Of a stretch of 64,000 nt of DNA, positions 1 through 9,060 are shown piece after piece. Source of the stretch: Leptospira sp. WS60.C2 (GTDB lineage: Bacteria > Spirochaetota > Leptospiria > Leptospirales > Leptospiraceae); contig NZ_CP162133.1 of assembly GCF_040833955.1 (NCBI RefSeq), positions 3,372,526-3,436,525 of the forward strand, read 5' to 3'. The notes beneath the pieces were generated by a model. The model saw only the letters and a list, made by a program, of their open reading frames with translations. It was not told the DNA's origin and ran no database searches. A program made the translations under genes and the position numbers. The first letter of the stretch is position 1, and the number at the start of each line of letters is the position of its first letter.

Positions 1-160
1 TTGCAAGTTCCCTAGCAGCAACAGCGCCACCTGCACCAGAGCCTATGACAACTACATCTGCTGTTAGTTCCCATTTCCCATTTTGAATTTGATATGTTTT
101 GATGGTTTCTGCGTGTTTTTTTGGAGTAATGATTTTTTCGTTAATTGTTGGAATTCCCAT
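1..160 (-). CDS. GMC-family FAD-dependent oxidoreductase, N-terminal fragment
   Basis: The gene runs off the left edge of the window, so only the first 53 residues are present. It starts at an ATG whose complement is at 158-160. The fragment ends in a dinucleotide-binding glycine motif, VVIGSGAGGAVAARELA, typical of the FAD-binding N-terminus of GMC-type and related choline or gluconate dehydrogenases. It lies directly downstream (12 bp) of a small exported protein, the usual arrangement of a membrane-associated gluconate or sugar dehydrogenase with its accessory subunit. Substrate cannot be told from this fragment. Confidence 0.8.
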   Translation of the reverse strand, partial: MGIPTINEKIITPKKHAETIKTYQIQNGKWELTADVVVIGSGAGGAVAARELA

Positions 161-172
161 AGATCGTCCGCC

Positions 173-679
173 TTATTGATTGTAACCGACAAATTTTTGG
201 TACTCTTTGTCAGAGCTTAGTAAGAAGAATGAGATTTGTCTTAGGATGGCATAAACACCACGTTTGATTCCTAAAGACGAATGTTTCCATTCTAATAATC
301 GTTTGATGCGCTCTTCTGGTGGAAGTTTGACAATAGGAGTAAAAGAAAAGTCAAGAGCCATTGCCGCCAAAATGGAAGAAGGAACACTTGCTAACAGCTG
401 TATTACGCTCTCTGTTTCAATTGGATACGGATGACCATACACATAATTGTCTAACGCAAGTCCCAAATCAAAATTGGGAATGGGATTGTCTTGTAAGAAG
501 ACTTCTTGCAAACTGCGAAAACTGTGGTATTGTTCTGGCGATATTCCTCTAAGAGGAGGAGTATTGACCCCAGGACCACAATTCACTCCCTGTATGGAAA
601 CAGCAGTTAAGGCAAAACATTTGAGAGAAAATTTTAAGAAACGATTTCGTGAAAGTAGGAAGGGTGTGTACGGCTCCAA
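173..679 (-). CDS. Small exported partner of the GMC oxidoreductase (gluconate dehydrogenase subunit 3-like)
   Basis: A 168-residue protein translated from a TTG start. An AAGGA ribosome-binding site sits 8 nt upstream, while the nearby ATG is in another frame. The N-terminus carries SRNRFLKFS followed by a hydrophobic stretch and VNC at residue 34. This looks like a Tat signal (SRRxFLK) in which the second arginine is replaced by asparagine, and possibly a lipoprotein site. The body resembles the small subunit 3 that accompanies FAD subunits of gluconate 2-dehydrogenase-like enzymes, but the assignment rests mainly on the adjacent oxidoreductase gene. It is probably needed for export or assembly of that flavoprotein. 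Confidence 0.65.
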   Translation of the reverse strand: MEPYTPFLLSRNRFLKFSLKCFALTAVSIQGVNCGPGVNTPPLRGISPEQYHSFRSLQEVFLQDNPIPNFDLGLALDNYVYGHPYPIETESVIQLLASVPSSILAAMALDFSFTPIVKLPPEERIKRLLEWKHSSLGIKRGVYAILRQISFFLLSSDKEYQKFVGYNQ

Positions 680-701
680 GTCTCATTTCCTTCTGTTAGA
701 T

Positions 702-2045
702 TTGAACCCATTGTGTCAGAATCTTGTAAAAATATCACTCATTTTCCTTATTTCGACGGGATGTAGCAGCTTTTTTCGAAAAACTCCCAAGTATGAAACG
801 ATTCAAATTCCGAATTTGGTCTCCTTTATTGATGTAGAAGGCATCAAACAGGTCCAGTGGCAAAAACTTTCTAAACCAAGAGACCAAAAATCGATTTCTG
901 CCATCATCTTGCATAACAGCGGAAAACGTAAGTTCTTAGATTTTTTTCGTCTCTCTGTGGAGAATCAATTTTTATTCCATCTCTATGTTGATGTGAATGG
1001 AACCATTTATGGAGATACAAAATTTTTAACCCATGAATGGACGGCCGCACCAGGCATTGATTTGGAAGCCATCCATGTGGTATTCGAAGGCACACAAGAA
1101 ACTCTCTACAACAATATCAAACAAAGGGAAATTCTAGAAAAAACGATTGGATACCTCGCAGACGAACTCTACATTCCCAAAACCAACTTTGATATTATTT
1201 CCAAAAATGGAATCTTCACTCACAACCAAGCCAAACGACGATTTGGTGGTTTTGTCGATTTTTCACCTTGCGGAAGTGAATTAGCGCTCAAACAAATCCT
1301 CACAAACATTGGGGGAGAATTTTACGAAGAAGATACTTGGAAAGATCGATTTGTGACTGGATGGGTCTTAAAAAAAGAAAACAAAGATTTGTTAAAAGAA
1401 TCGTTTCATCCCACCAATGGAAGAGGGATCACAAAAGCAGAAAAAGTCATCTTCCAAAACTTAGAAAAAACAGAGAAGGGACTCACACCAGAAGAATACC
1501 GAGTGAAGTATACCTTCCGAGGGAAAATCAAGCCGAGTTGTGTGGTTCTCCATTACACTGCCATTCCTGATTACTTTCGATCCTTACGCACACTAGAGGC
1601 ACGAAATCTCACTGCATCCATTATGATTGATACAAATGGAAAAGCCTACCAATTAGTGGATGTCATTGAAGACCGCGCGGCCGCAGCTACAGGAACCAAT
1701 GACAATTGTATTCAAATTGAAATTGTTGCAAAAGACACAGAAGAATTACTCAAACAACCAGAACAAATCCAAAAAGTGAAAGACCTTGTATTAGAACTCA
1801 CGTCCAAATACAAAATCCCTCTGTCGAATGAAAAACTAGAAGATTTAAGTGGAGTTTTCAGTCATACCCAGGCCAAAAAAAAATGGGGTGGTTCCATCTT
1901 TCTCAATGCGAAAGATTTTGATCCAGGAGAAGAATATATGGAGCTCATCCTAAATTCGATTGGTGGAAAATACTTTCCAGAACCAGAATGGAAAAATCGA
2001 AGCTCCATGGACTGGGCGATCTTATACCGCAATTTTCAACCTTAA
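702..2045 (+). CDS. Lipoprotein with two N-acetylmuramoyl-L-alanine amidase-like domains
   Basis: The open frame extends upstream to 447, but that part is antisense to the 173-679 gene. I place the start at TTG 702 (TTG 711 is equally possible; no good ribosome-binding site is visible), which leaves a short signal peptide ending STGC, with the lipid cysteine near residue 21. Two repeated halves each carry a first histidine motif (ILHNSG in the first, VLHYTA in the second) and a later FTHNQAK or FSHTQAK motif followed by a WGG or FGG patch. This spacing of histidines fits the zinc ligands of amidase_2/PGRP-type domains. It probably acts on peptidoglycan or muropeptides in the periplasm. The first copy looks more degenerate. 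It is followed after 13 bp by pepN and may be co-transcribed. Confidence 0.7.
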   Translation: MNPLCQNLVKISLIFLISTGCSSFFRKTPKYETIQIPNLVSFIDVEGIKQVQWQKLSKPRDQKSISAIILHNSGKRKFLDFFRLSVENQFLFHLYVDVNGTIYGDTKFLTHEWTAAPGIDLEAIHVVFEGTQETLYNNIKQREILEKTIGYLADELYIPKTNFDIISKNGIFTHNQAKRRFGGFVDFSPCGSELALKQILTNIGGEFYEEDTWKDRFVTGWVLKKENKDLLKESFHPTNGRGITKAEKVIFQNLEKTEKGLTPEEYRVKYTFRGKIKPSCVVLHYTAIPDYFRSLRTLEARNLTASIMIDTNGKAYQLVDVIEDRAAAATGTNDNCIQIEIVAKDTEELLKQPEQIQKVKDLVLELTSKYKIPLSNEKLEDLSGVFSHTQAKKKWGGSIFLNAKDFDPGEEYMELILNSIGGKYFPEPEWKNRSSMDWAILYRNFQP

Positions 2046-2058
2046 TTAGGAAGATTTT

Positions 2059-4701
2059 ATGAAACAAACATTCACTATTCTTACCCTTGGAATTTCTTTT
2101 TTGTTCCAACACTGTCGTTTGACAGAATCAAACTATCACCTAACATTGCAAGAAGCCGAATCTCGATACGAAACCATTGAAAACATTAAATACAACCTAG
2201 ATATCCATCTTTCACCTAAAGAAAATTTTACGGGAAATGTAGAGATTCAATTTGTGGGAAAAAAGATACGAGATTTACGTTTGGATTATTTTTTAGGTGA
2301 GATTTTATCCATAAAGATGAACGGAGAAACTCTCACTCATTTTGAATACAAAAATGGACACGTGACTCTTCCTGCTCATCGAATGATGATTGGAAATAAC
2401 ACAGTCCTCGTGGAATTTAAAACTCCCTACGCCACAACAGGAAATGGATTGCATAAATTTATCGATCCAGATGACAAAGAAACCTACATTTATTCCCAAT
2501 TCGAGGCATTTCACGCCAATAAAATGTTTCCTTGTTTTGACCAACCAGACTTAAAAGCTAACTTCACTCTACATGTGACAGCTCCCAAACCATGGAAAAT
2601 CATCTCCACAACTCTTCCCGTTACACAACCAATTCCGAACAACATAGACGAAAATTCTCATCAATTTCCTGAATCCAAAAGAATTTCGACGTATGTGTTT
2701 TCCTTACATGCAGGACCTTACCAAGTTTGGGAAGACAAGTATGAATCCATTCCTCTACGTTTGTTTGTGCGCAAATCCTTAGCAAAGTATGTGGATCCAA
2801 AAGATTGGTTTACCTTCACCAAAGAAGGATTTGCTTTTTTTAATTCTTATTTTGGAATTCCTTACCCATTTGAAAAATACGACCAACTGATTGTGCCTGA
2901 ATTTAATTTTGGAGCCATGGAAAATGTAGCGGCCGTTACTTTTTCAGAACGATTTGTGTCTCGTGCACCGATGACACGTGGCCAAAGGGAAAATCTGTCC
3001 GATGTGATTTTACATGAAATGGCACATATGTGGTTTGGAAATTTGGTTACGATGAAATGGTGGAATGGCCTATGGTTGAACGAAAGTTTTGCGACCTATA
3101 TGGCAAGTTTGGCCCAATCCAAAAATTCCGAATTCCAAGAAACCTGGATCACATTCTTTGAAAAAATGAAACAGTGGGCGTATGAAGAAGATAGTTTTAG
3201 CACAAATCATCCAGTCGAAGCCAAAGTTTATGACACAGAAGAAGCCTTCACACAATTTGATGGGATTACTTACGGCAAAGGAGCTTCTGTTTTAAAACAA
3301 TTGGTGTTTTTCATTGGAGAAGAAAGTTTCCAAAGAGGGGTTCAAAATTATTTACGAAAGTATTCCTACTCCAATTCTACACTCTCTGACTTTTTAAAAG
3401 AACTGGAATTTGCGAGCGGATTTTCTATGAAAAAATGGTCCAAGGATTGGTTGGAGACAAAAGGAACAAATCAAATCGAACTCACAACCGTTTGTGCAGA
3501 CAATCATCTTTATGGAAAACTAGTGCAATCAGCACCTGGTCCAGAAAATAAACTTCGTGATCACAAAACAATGCTTGGATTGTACTATTTTGATAAAACC
3601 AACAAACAAGTATCATATGAAGAATTCCCTGTTGTTTATTCTGGTCGTTCAAGCGAAGCCATCTTAAACGTGAAACGATGCCCGGATTATGTTCTTCTCA
3701 ATGCAGAAGACCATGATTTTGCTGTTTGGAATTGGACCAATTTAAATCAGGAAAATTTAGAATTTGTATTGGAGTTCGACAAAGATCCAATGCGAAAACT
3801 CATGTTGTGGACTGATTTTTTTAGACAAGTATCTCTTGCCAATCTCACATTTGATGCGTTTAAAGACAGTGCCGTTCGATTGTACAAAACGGAAACGGAC
3901 ATTAAAATCAAACGTTGGATTTTATCGAAGTTAGCAGGTGACAATGGAACCACTTACGTCACGAGTCGATTTTGGTTTCCAGAAGAGAAACGAATCATAC
4001 ATCTGGATTCACTACAAAACTTTATCTTAGAGGAATTAAATAATGCAAAACCAGGTAGCGATGAACAAAGGTACTTATTCCTATCTCTCATTGATTCCAC
4101 TTATACGGAAACAAGCCAAAAACGTTTGTATGATCTTTTAGAGAACAGACTCAACTTTCCTGGTTTCAAAATCGACCAAGACCTTCGTTGGAATATAATC
4201 GTTAAATTAAGTTCGTTGCAAAAAGATCGAAACAAAATCAAAACCATCATCGATCGAGAAAAGAAGGCAGATCCTTCCAGTAGGGGTGTCAACTCAAGTT
4301 TAGCAGCAGAAGCGTCCGAACCGAATGCCACAGTGAAAGAAAAGTGGATTCAAGTTTTACTGAATCCCAAAGTTAGCAATTACTCATCTTCTAGTTTACG
4401 AGTGGTATCTTATTCTCTCTTTCCAGAATACCAAAAGGACATCCAACTTCAATTTTTGAATTTATACTTTGATGCCCTCGACAGGTTCCAACATACAGAT
4501 GACGAAAACTATCTCGATGCCTTTGCAAAAAGTTTGGCACCTGATTTTTGTACCGATGAAACTTTGCTCATCTTAAAAAAATTTACGGGGAACCATCCAA
4601 AATTACCAGTCCCCGTCAGAAAAACATTGATGAAACAAATTGATTCCGAAAAAAAATGCATCCAGATGAAAAACAAACACAAAGATGTAATCTTACAGTA
4701 G
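2059..4701 (+). CDS. pepN: Aminopeptidase N, M1 family, lipoprotein form
   Basis: An 880-residue zinc aminopeptidase that removes N-terminal amino acids from peptides. The substrate-binding motif GAMEN is at residues 285-289, and the zinc site HEMAH at 319-323 is followed 18 residues later by NES, supplying the third ligand. An N-terminal hydrophobic segment ends in FQHC (Cys19), so the enzyme is likely a lipoprotein in the envelope rather than cytoplasmic like E. coli PepN. The length matches the family. It begins 13 bp after the amidase-like lipoprotein, behind an AGGAAG ribosome-binding site, which suggests a shared role in digesting cell-wall or environmental peptides. Confidence 0.93.
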   Translation: MKQTFTILTLGISFLFQHCRLTESNYHLTLQEAESRYETIENIKYNLDIHLSPKENFTGNVEIQFVGKKIRDLRLDYFLGEILSIKMNGETLTHFEYKNGHVTLPAHRMMIGNNTVLVEFKTPYATTGNGLHKFIDPDDKETYIYSQFEAFHANKMFPCFDQPDLKANFTLHVTAPKPWKIISTTLPVTQPIPNNIDENSHQFPESKRISTYVFSLHAGPYQVWEDKYESIPLRLFVRKSLAKYVDPKDWFTFTKEGFAFFNSYFGIPYPFEKYDQLIVPEFNFGAMENVAAVTFSERFVSRAPMTRGQRENLSDVILHEMAHMWFGNLVTMKWWNGLWLNESFATYMASLAQSKNSEFQETWITFFEKMKQWAYEEDSFSTNHPVEAKVYDTEEAFTQFDGITYGKGASVLKQLVFFIGEESFQRGVQNYLRKYSYSNSTLSDFLKELEFASGFSMKKWSKDWLETKGTNQIELTTVCADNHLYGKLVQSAPGPENKLRDHKTMLGLYYFDKTNKQVSYEEFPVVYSGRSSEAILNVKRCPDYVLLNAEDHDFAVWNWTNLNQENLEFVLEFDKDPMRKLMLWTDFFRQVSLANLTFDAFKDSAVRLYKTETDIKIKRWILSKLAGDNGTTYVTSRFWFPEEKRIIHLDSLQNFILEELNNAKPGSDEQRYLFLSLIDSTYTETSQKRLYDLLENRLNFPGFKIDQDLRWNIIVKLSSLQKDRNKIKTIIDREKKADPSSRGVNSSLAAEASEPNATVKEKWIQVLLNPKVSNYSSSSLRVVSYSLFPEYQKDIQLQFLNLYFDALDRFQHTDDENYLDAFAKSLAPDFCTDETLLILKKFTGNHPKLPVPVRKTLMKQIDSEKKCIQMKNKHKDVILQ

Positions 4702-4711
4702 GGAATAAAGA

Positions 4712-5035
4712 TTGGTAGCAAAATTTGTAACAACCAGTTTGTTCCTTTTTATAATTCATCTATTTACTGTTAGTTGTGCCTCTCCGGGATTTGGCCCAAG
4801 AGGTTTTTTATTCACAAAAACAAAAATTGGTGTGTTTGGAACTGGAGAACCTTCTAAACGAAGAGTCACTTCTTGCGTACACTCTATCCTTGGATTATTT
4901 TCCTTTGGCAATGCTTCTTTTGAATTTCTAAAATCCAGATCCAAAATCCAAACTGTAACCGAAACCAATTGGACAACTTTTGCAATACTTGGTGTTTATG
5001 CCAATCTCTGTGTTGAAATTTCAGGAAACGAATGA
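4712..5035 (+). CDS. TRL-like family lipoprotein (copy 1)
   Basis: A 107-residue lipoprotein from TTG 4712, ten bases after pepN. The signal peptide ends VSCA (Cys22). The mature part opens with a G-rich CASPGFGPRGFLF segment, has a central cysteine (TSCVHSILGLFSFGNASFE) and ends in YANLCVE. These features define the TRL-like family, of which this window holds four copies. The function is unknown. The two conserved cysteines of the mature part could form a disulfide. It overlaps the next copy by 4 bp, indicating co-transcription. Confidence 0.8.
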   Translation: MVAKFVTTSLFLFIIHLFTVSCASPGFGPRGFLFTKTKIGVFGTGEPSKRRVTSCVHSILGLFSFGNASFEFLKSRSKIQTVTETNWTTFAILGVYANLCVEISGNE

Positions 5036-5376
5036 AAACCAAATTGAGATCCTTTTTCGTTCCATTGTGGATTGGTCTGATCTTGGGAAATATGCATTCT
5101 TGTGCCAATTTGGGACAACCTCAAGGGTTAGGACCCTCTGGTCTTTTGTACGCCTCGTATTCCCTCGCAGTGTCGGAAAGACCTCTCCCCAAACAACCAT
5201 TAAAGACAGGGAAAGCCTGCCTAAAACGAATTGGTTTTTTTTATGTGACGGGTGATGGAAGTATACTCTCGGCTGCGAAAAACGGAGAAATTCAGGAAGT
5301 GTTTCGAATTGAAAAAGAGGCAACGAATTACCTCTCTCTCTATTCTACTTTATGTACAGTGGTTTGGGGAATTTAG
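5032..5376 (+). CDS. TRL-like family lipoprotein (copy 2)
   Basis: A 114-residue paralogue of the preceding gene, overlapping it by ATGA. The signal peptide ends MHSC (Cys24). The mature protein keeps the glycine-rich opening ([10 protein letters not shown]), a central [11 protein letters not shown] and the terminal LYSTLCTVV. It is more diverged than the other copies, having lost the SxGNAS segment. It converges on the GDPD gene and the two stop codons overlap (5373-5376), with no hairpin visible between them. Function unknown. Confidence 0.75.
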   Translation: MKTKLRSFFVPLWIGLILGNMHSCANLGQPQGLGPSGLLYASYSLAVSERPLPKQPLKTGKACLKRIGFFYVTGDGSILSAAKNGEIQEVFRIEKEATNYLSLYSTLCTVVWGI

Positions 5377-6332
5377 TTTTTGTTGCGAACCACTTGATCC
5401 AACATATCAGGATAATCAGAAATAATTCCATCTACACCACACGTGACAAGACGTCTCATTTCTTTTTCCGTATTCACAGTCCATGGAATGACCATCATAC
5501 CTTGAGTATGTGATGTGTTGACAAACTTTGGTGTTACATACAAGAAGTAAGGAGAAATGATATCTGCGCCTTTGTCCTTAGCTGCACTTAGAATCGTTTC
5601 TCTATAGCCATTTCCTAAACCAATCGTCATCATAAATCCTTGAAAATAGGTAGGAACAAAAAGGGCGCTCGTTTTGATTTTAGTATTTTTTTGTTTCGAA
5701 ACGGCTAAGGTTCGTAAATCAAACGATTGAATCGTCGATCGATCTACAACTTTGTATTTTTCAATGATTTGAATCAGTTTTTCAGTGTGTTCTTTCACCA
5801 AACTATCAGGAGCCGATTCATCATCAGGAAATTTTGTTTCGATGTTAAACTCATAAACTTCTTTGGATTTTTTTTCATGTTTTAAAACCAATTCAAAGAA
5901 TTCTTCGAGTGACAAAAGTTTGGTGCCAGGAACAGGAATTTGTTTTGGAAAACTTGGATTTTGTTTCGTTCCACAATCCAAGGATTGTAACTCAGCAAGT
6001 GTTAGTTCATATAAAGACTTTTTTTGTATCGGAGATCCATCAACATTTTGACAAATGATAGGATTGGTTTCGGAATCATGATGGATCACAACTCGTTTGT
6101 CCTTTGTGAGTACTGTATCCAATTCGAGAGTGACCATTTTGTATTTGATTGCTTCTTCAAATGCTGGCCATGTATTTTCTGGTTTTAGTCCACGAGCACC
6201 TCGGTGTCCTTGTAAGTCAATGTCCTTACGCAAACGAGTTGGTGTTTCGACTGTGGCACAATTCACAATCAACAAACTAATCAAACCTACAACGAAGTAG
6301 AGTTTTTCAAATGGGCGAATCAATTTCATCAA
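5373..6332 (-). CDS. Glycerophosphodiester phosphodiesterase family lipoprotein
   Basis: A 319-residue protein with signal peptide ending IVNC (Cys25). The GDPD core opens with [14 protein letters not shown] (His and Arg at about 43-44), followed by [18 protein letters not shown], the metal-binding and catalytic segments of this TIM-barrel family. A C-terminal [12 protein letters not shown] and [11 protein letters not shown] complete the typical pattern. It should hydrolyse glycerophosphodiesters to glycerol-3-phosphate and an alcohol, in the envelope. No glycerol-phosphate transporter is nearby. Confidence 0.9.
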   Translation of the reverse strand: MMKLIRPFEKLYFVVGLISLLIVNCATVETPTRLRKDIDLQGHRGARGLKPENTWPAFEEAIKYKMVTLELDTVLTKDKRVVIHHDSETNPIICQNVDGSPIQKKSLYELTLAELQSLDCGTKQNPSFPKQIPVPGTKLLSLEEFFELVLKHEKKSKEVYEFNIETKFPDDESAPDSLVKEHTEKLIQIIEKYKVVDRSTIQSFDLRTLAVSKQKNTKIKTSALFVPTYFQGFMMTIGLGNGYRETILSAAKDKGADIISPYFLYVTPKFVNTSHTQGMMVIPWTVNTEKEMRRLVTCGVDGIISDYPDMLDQVVRNKN

Positions 6333-6691
6333 AGGTTACCTGCTTAGGCAAAATTTGAATGTAAGATTTTATTGCATCAAGTAAGAAAAAAGTTTCGATT
6401 TTGCAAAAAAAATGAAATCATCCTTAGATCAAATGAAGAAATGGATTGTTTCTTTTTGTCTTCTTTTGCCATTCATCAAAAGGAAAAGAATGGAAAAAAC
6501 GAGCACACCACCTACGGTAACATCGGTGGTGGCTCCAGAAAGGAAATTTAGCGTAATTGCAGCCTAGCGCAGATTTCCGTATCTAAGTCAACCTTATCCA
6601 TGCGAATCTTATTCAGCCAAACCGTTGGAAACGTTTTTGGAGCCTTTTCAGAACGTAAATAACGGTTTTTTAAAATTTTTTTTTGGAACAC
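6333..6691. other. 359-bp intergenic region before the XRE gene
   Basis: AT-rich DNA between the divergent GDPD and XRE-type genes, so it should hold both promoters. The only coding candidate is a 51-codon frame at 6412-6567. Near 6618-6645 there is an imperfect inverted repeat (CCAAACCGTT against AACGTTTTTGG) which could be an operator for the adjacent regulator, but it is short and imperfect. No terminator or RNA structure was recognised. Confidence 0.3.
6412..6567 (+). CDS. Possible small protein, 51 residues
   Basis: An ATG-initiated frame reading MKSSLDQMKKWIVSF and then a short hydrophobic patch, a basic KRKR stretch and a Thr/Pro/Val-rich tail. No ribosome-binding site is visible and no family is recognised. 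It could be a small membrane or exported peptide or simply a chance frame. Confidence 0.2.
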   Translation: MKSSLDQMKKWIVSFCLLLPFIKRKRMEKTSTPPTVTSVVAPERKFSVIAA

Positions 6692-7180
6692 ATGGAAAAA
6701 GTAAATCATTTCAGAAATTATAGAGAACGAAAGAATCTCACTCGAATTCAATTATCAGAAAAATTGAATATTCCAAGGTCTGCCATAGAATTGTTGGAAT
6801 CCGAGGAATGGATCCGTTCCAAATTTGATTATGTCGTTTTAGTTGCGAAAGAACTTGGTCTATCCCTCATTGATCTCATTCGAAATGAATTTGATTATGA
6901 TTTGGAACGAGAGTTTTTTAACGAGGAAGAATTTGAAGAAATTGTCGCTCGTTATGCCAATGCACGAGTCACTCTCATCTTATCTGAATTAAAACTATTC
7001 TGCCGAAATGCAAAAGTGCGTTTGGATGACTTTGATGTCACAGAACTTTCCTTTTCCATGGGAAGTTTGCACAAACTCATCACACTCAATCAAAAATTGG
7101 AACGAGGCGAAATTAGCACAAAGGATGCTCTTGTAGAATTTCCACCAAAATGGGGTAAGTTTAGCAACCGAAGTAATTAA
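6692..7180 (+). CDS. XRE-family helix-turn-helix regulator
   Basis: A 162-residue protein from ATG 6692 (a TTG three codons earlier is possible). Residues about 5-60 form a Cro/CI-type DNA-binding domain: RNYRERKNLTRIQLSEKL, then PRSAIELLESEE and LVAKELGLSLIDLI, the usual five-helix order. The acidic second half (about 65-160) is not recognised and may be for dimerisation. A weak GGA lies 4 nt before the ATG. It is followed after 29 bp by the convergent fliG. Its target is not evident; the imperfect repeat upstream is a candidate site. Confidence 0.75.
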   Translation: MEKVNHFRNYRERKNLTRIQLSEKLNIPRSAIELLESEEWIRSKFDYVVLVAKELGLSLIDLIRNEFDYDLEREFFNEEEFEEIVARYANARVTLILSELKLFCRNAKVRLDDFDVTELSFSMGSLHKLITLNQKLERGEISTKDALVEFPPKWGKFSNRSN

Positions 7181-7209
7181 AGAAAAAGATTTGAATCGAA
7201 ACCTGTGGA

Positions 7210-8223
7210 TTACACCACAAGTTCGTCTTCTCCCGCACGAGCCACAACGATCTCGCCCGCCTCTTCCAGTTTACGGATGATGTTTACAATTTTTTGCTGA
7301 GCGTCTTCCACGTCTTTCAAACGAACAGGACCCATAAAGTCCATATCTTCTCGTAATAAGTTAGCCGCACGTTTGGACATGTTTTTAAAGATTTTATCTT
7401 GTACTTCGGAATCTACGGACTTGAGTGCTTTCGCCAAATCCGTGTTATCGACTTCGCGCATTACTTTTTGAATCGCACGGTCGTCGAGAAGAACGATGTC
7501 TTCGAATACGAACATCCGTTTTTTGATCTCTTCGGCAAGTTCTGGATCTTCTTCTTCCAAAGCTTCGATGATGGTTTTTTCTGTTCCCCGGTCTACTAGG
7601 TTCAAAATTTCCACCACAGAATCAATACCCCCAGCAGAGGTATAGTCTTCCGAAGCAAGTGTGGAGAGTTTACGTTCTAACACCCGTTCTACCTCACGGA
7701 GTACGTCTGGTGACACACGGTCCATGGTTGCAATCCGTTTTGCCACTTCCGCTTGGATTTGGTGAGGAAGGTTGGATAGGATATTGGATGCTTTTTGTGG
7801 ATCCAAATACGATAAAATAAGGGCGATGGTCTGAGGGTGTTCCCCCTGGATAAAGTTGAGAAGGTGAGCCGGATCGGTTCTACGAATGAAGTCAAATGGC
7901 CTAACTTGCAGAGACGAAGTCAGTCGGTTGATGATATCAATGGCTTTCTGATTACCGAGAGCTTTTTCGAGTAGTCCTCGAGCAAAGTCAATACCACCAT
8001 TCGTGATAAATTCTTGTGCCATCATGAGTTCATTGAACTCAACGAGCACCTTCTCTTTATCTTCTGGAGTGATTTTGTCTAAACGGGCGATTTCAAACGT
8101 GATTTGTTCGATCTCGTCTTCCCGTAAGTGTTTGAAGATTTCGGATGCCACTTCGTTTCCAACTGCAACCAAAAAGATGGCGGCCTTTTGTCTACCTGTG
8201 AGCGATGGCTTCTTATTGATCAT
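7210..8223 (-). CDS. fliG: Flagellar motor switch protein FliG
   Basis: A 337-residue full-length FliG, part of the rotor C-ring. It links FliF and FliM and carries the charged torque-generating surface that contacts MotA. The N-terminal part has SLTGRQKAAIFLVAVG and EEIAxL-like helices, the middle has the FliG signature EHPQTIALILSYL, and the C-terminal domain contains the charged FEDIVLLDDRAIQKVMREVD region with alternating acidic and basic residues. No other flagellar gene adjoins it, as is usual for the scattered motility genes of Leptospira, which often carry more than one fliG. Confidence 0.95.
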   Translation of the reverse strand: MINKKPSLTGRQKAAIFLVAVGNEVASEIFKHLREDEIEQITFEIARLDKITPEDKEKVLVEFNELMMAQEFITNGGIDFARGLLEKALGNQKAIDIINRLTSSLQVRPFDFIRRTDPAHLLNFIQGEHPQTIALILSYLDPQKASNILSNLPHQIQAEVAKRIATMDRVSPDVLREVERVLERKLSTLASEDYTSAGGIDSVVEILNLVDRGTEKTIIEALEEEDPELAEEIKKRMFVFEDIVLLDDRAIQKVMREVDNTDLAKALKSVDSEVQDKIFKNMSKRAANLLREDMDFMGPVRLKDVEDAQQKIVNIIRKLEEAGEIVVARAGEDELVV

Positions 8224-8475
8224 ACTTCGTCCCGAAATCCGTACTACTTAATGTATCGGCGGACTCTGAAAAAAACAATGAGATTTATTCTCCCGAAAAA
8301 ATGGATTGAGGTAGATTCGCATACCTCACTTGCATCTAACCCGATGCGTTGCCCTTACTTGTCTATGGTTCCTCTTTCCATGTCGTGCGAGTCCTTCTTC
8401 CCTTACTTCCACCCGAATGGAGAAAAGATTCATTTTTATGTTGACCGGTCTATTATGCTCAAAGGGAATGGTTTG

Positions 8476-9048
8476 GTGGGCAAAAAAGGATTCGATACCA
8501 AACAAAAGATGATCGAGGCAATGGCTCGACTTTTGGAAGAAGAAGGGTATGAGCGGGCGGGACTTGCCGAACTGGGGAAGGAAACAGACACTCCAAAAGG
8601 TTCTCTCTACTTTCACTTTCCTGGAGGAAAAGACGAACTGACAAGTCTTGCCATCCAACACTCGGGACAACAATTGAATGAATTTTTTCTTTCCATCCTA
8701 AAAACAAACGAAACTCCAACGTGGGCCATTAAACAAGTGTTTACTGCTCTTGAAGATCGGATTGTTTCAAGTCATTATAAAAAAGGATGTCCCATTGCCA
8801 CAACGGCGATGGAAACAGCAGGAAAAAGTTTAGAAGTATCAAATGCCTGTAAAGAAGTGTATGCCTTATGGTTAAAAACCTTTGAGTCCTATTTGATGGA
8901 GAAAGGTTTTACACCACGTGTTGCAAAGAACCTCTCAATTTCGTTACTGTCTTTATGGGAAGGAGCACTGTTACTTTCCAAACTGCAATCCTCACCAGAG
9001 CCATTACGGTTGGCACAAAAAACGGCCGAAAGCCTACTTAAAAACTAA
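8476..9048 (+). CDS. TetR-family regulator, LmrA/YxaF type
   Basis: The frame is open well upstream over the fliG start, but an AAAGGG site at 8462-8466 points to GTG 8476 (ATG 8455 is the alternative). The product is about 190 residues. The HTH is at residues about 8-55: TKQKMIEAMARLLEEEGYE, then GLAELGKETDTPKGSLYFHF, the TetR signature. The C-terminal half contains KKGCPIATTAMET, the GCPxA motif of the LmrA/YxaF branch, whose members sense small hydrophobic molecules and repress a neighbouring gene. The 12-bp gap to the MBL hydrolase suggests it controls that enzyme as one unit. Confidence 0.85.
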   Translation: MGKKGFDTKQKMIEAMARLLEEEGYERAGLAELGKETDTPKGSLYFHFPGGKDELTSLAIQHSGQQLNEFFLSILKTNETPTWAIKQVFTALEDRIVSSHYKKGCPIATTAMETAGKSLEVSNACKEVYALWLKTFESYLMEKGFTPRVAKNLSISLLSLWEGALLLSKLQSSPEPLRLAQKTAESLLKN

Positions 9049-9060
9049 AGGATCGTTACT

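Noticed and set aside
447..701. Upstream extension of the amidase-like frame
   Set aside because: It lies antisense to the well-supported 173-679 gene, and the signal peptide begins only after 702.
8128..8475. Upstream part of the TetR frame
   Set aside because: It is antisense to the start of fliG and no family residues occur there; the AAAGGG site fits GTG 8476.
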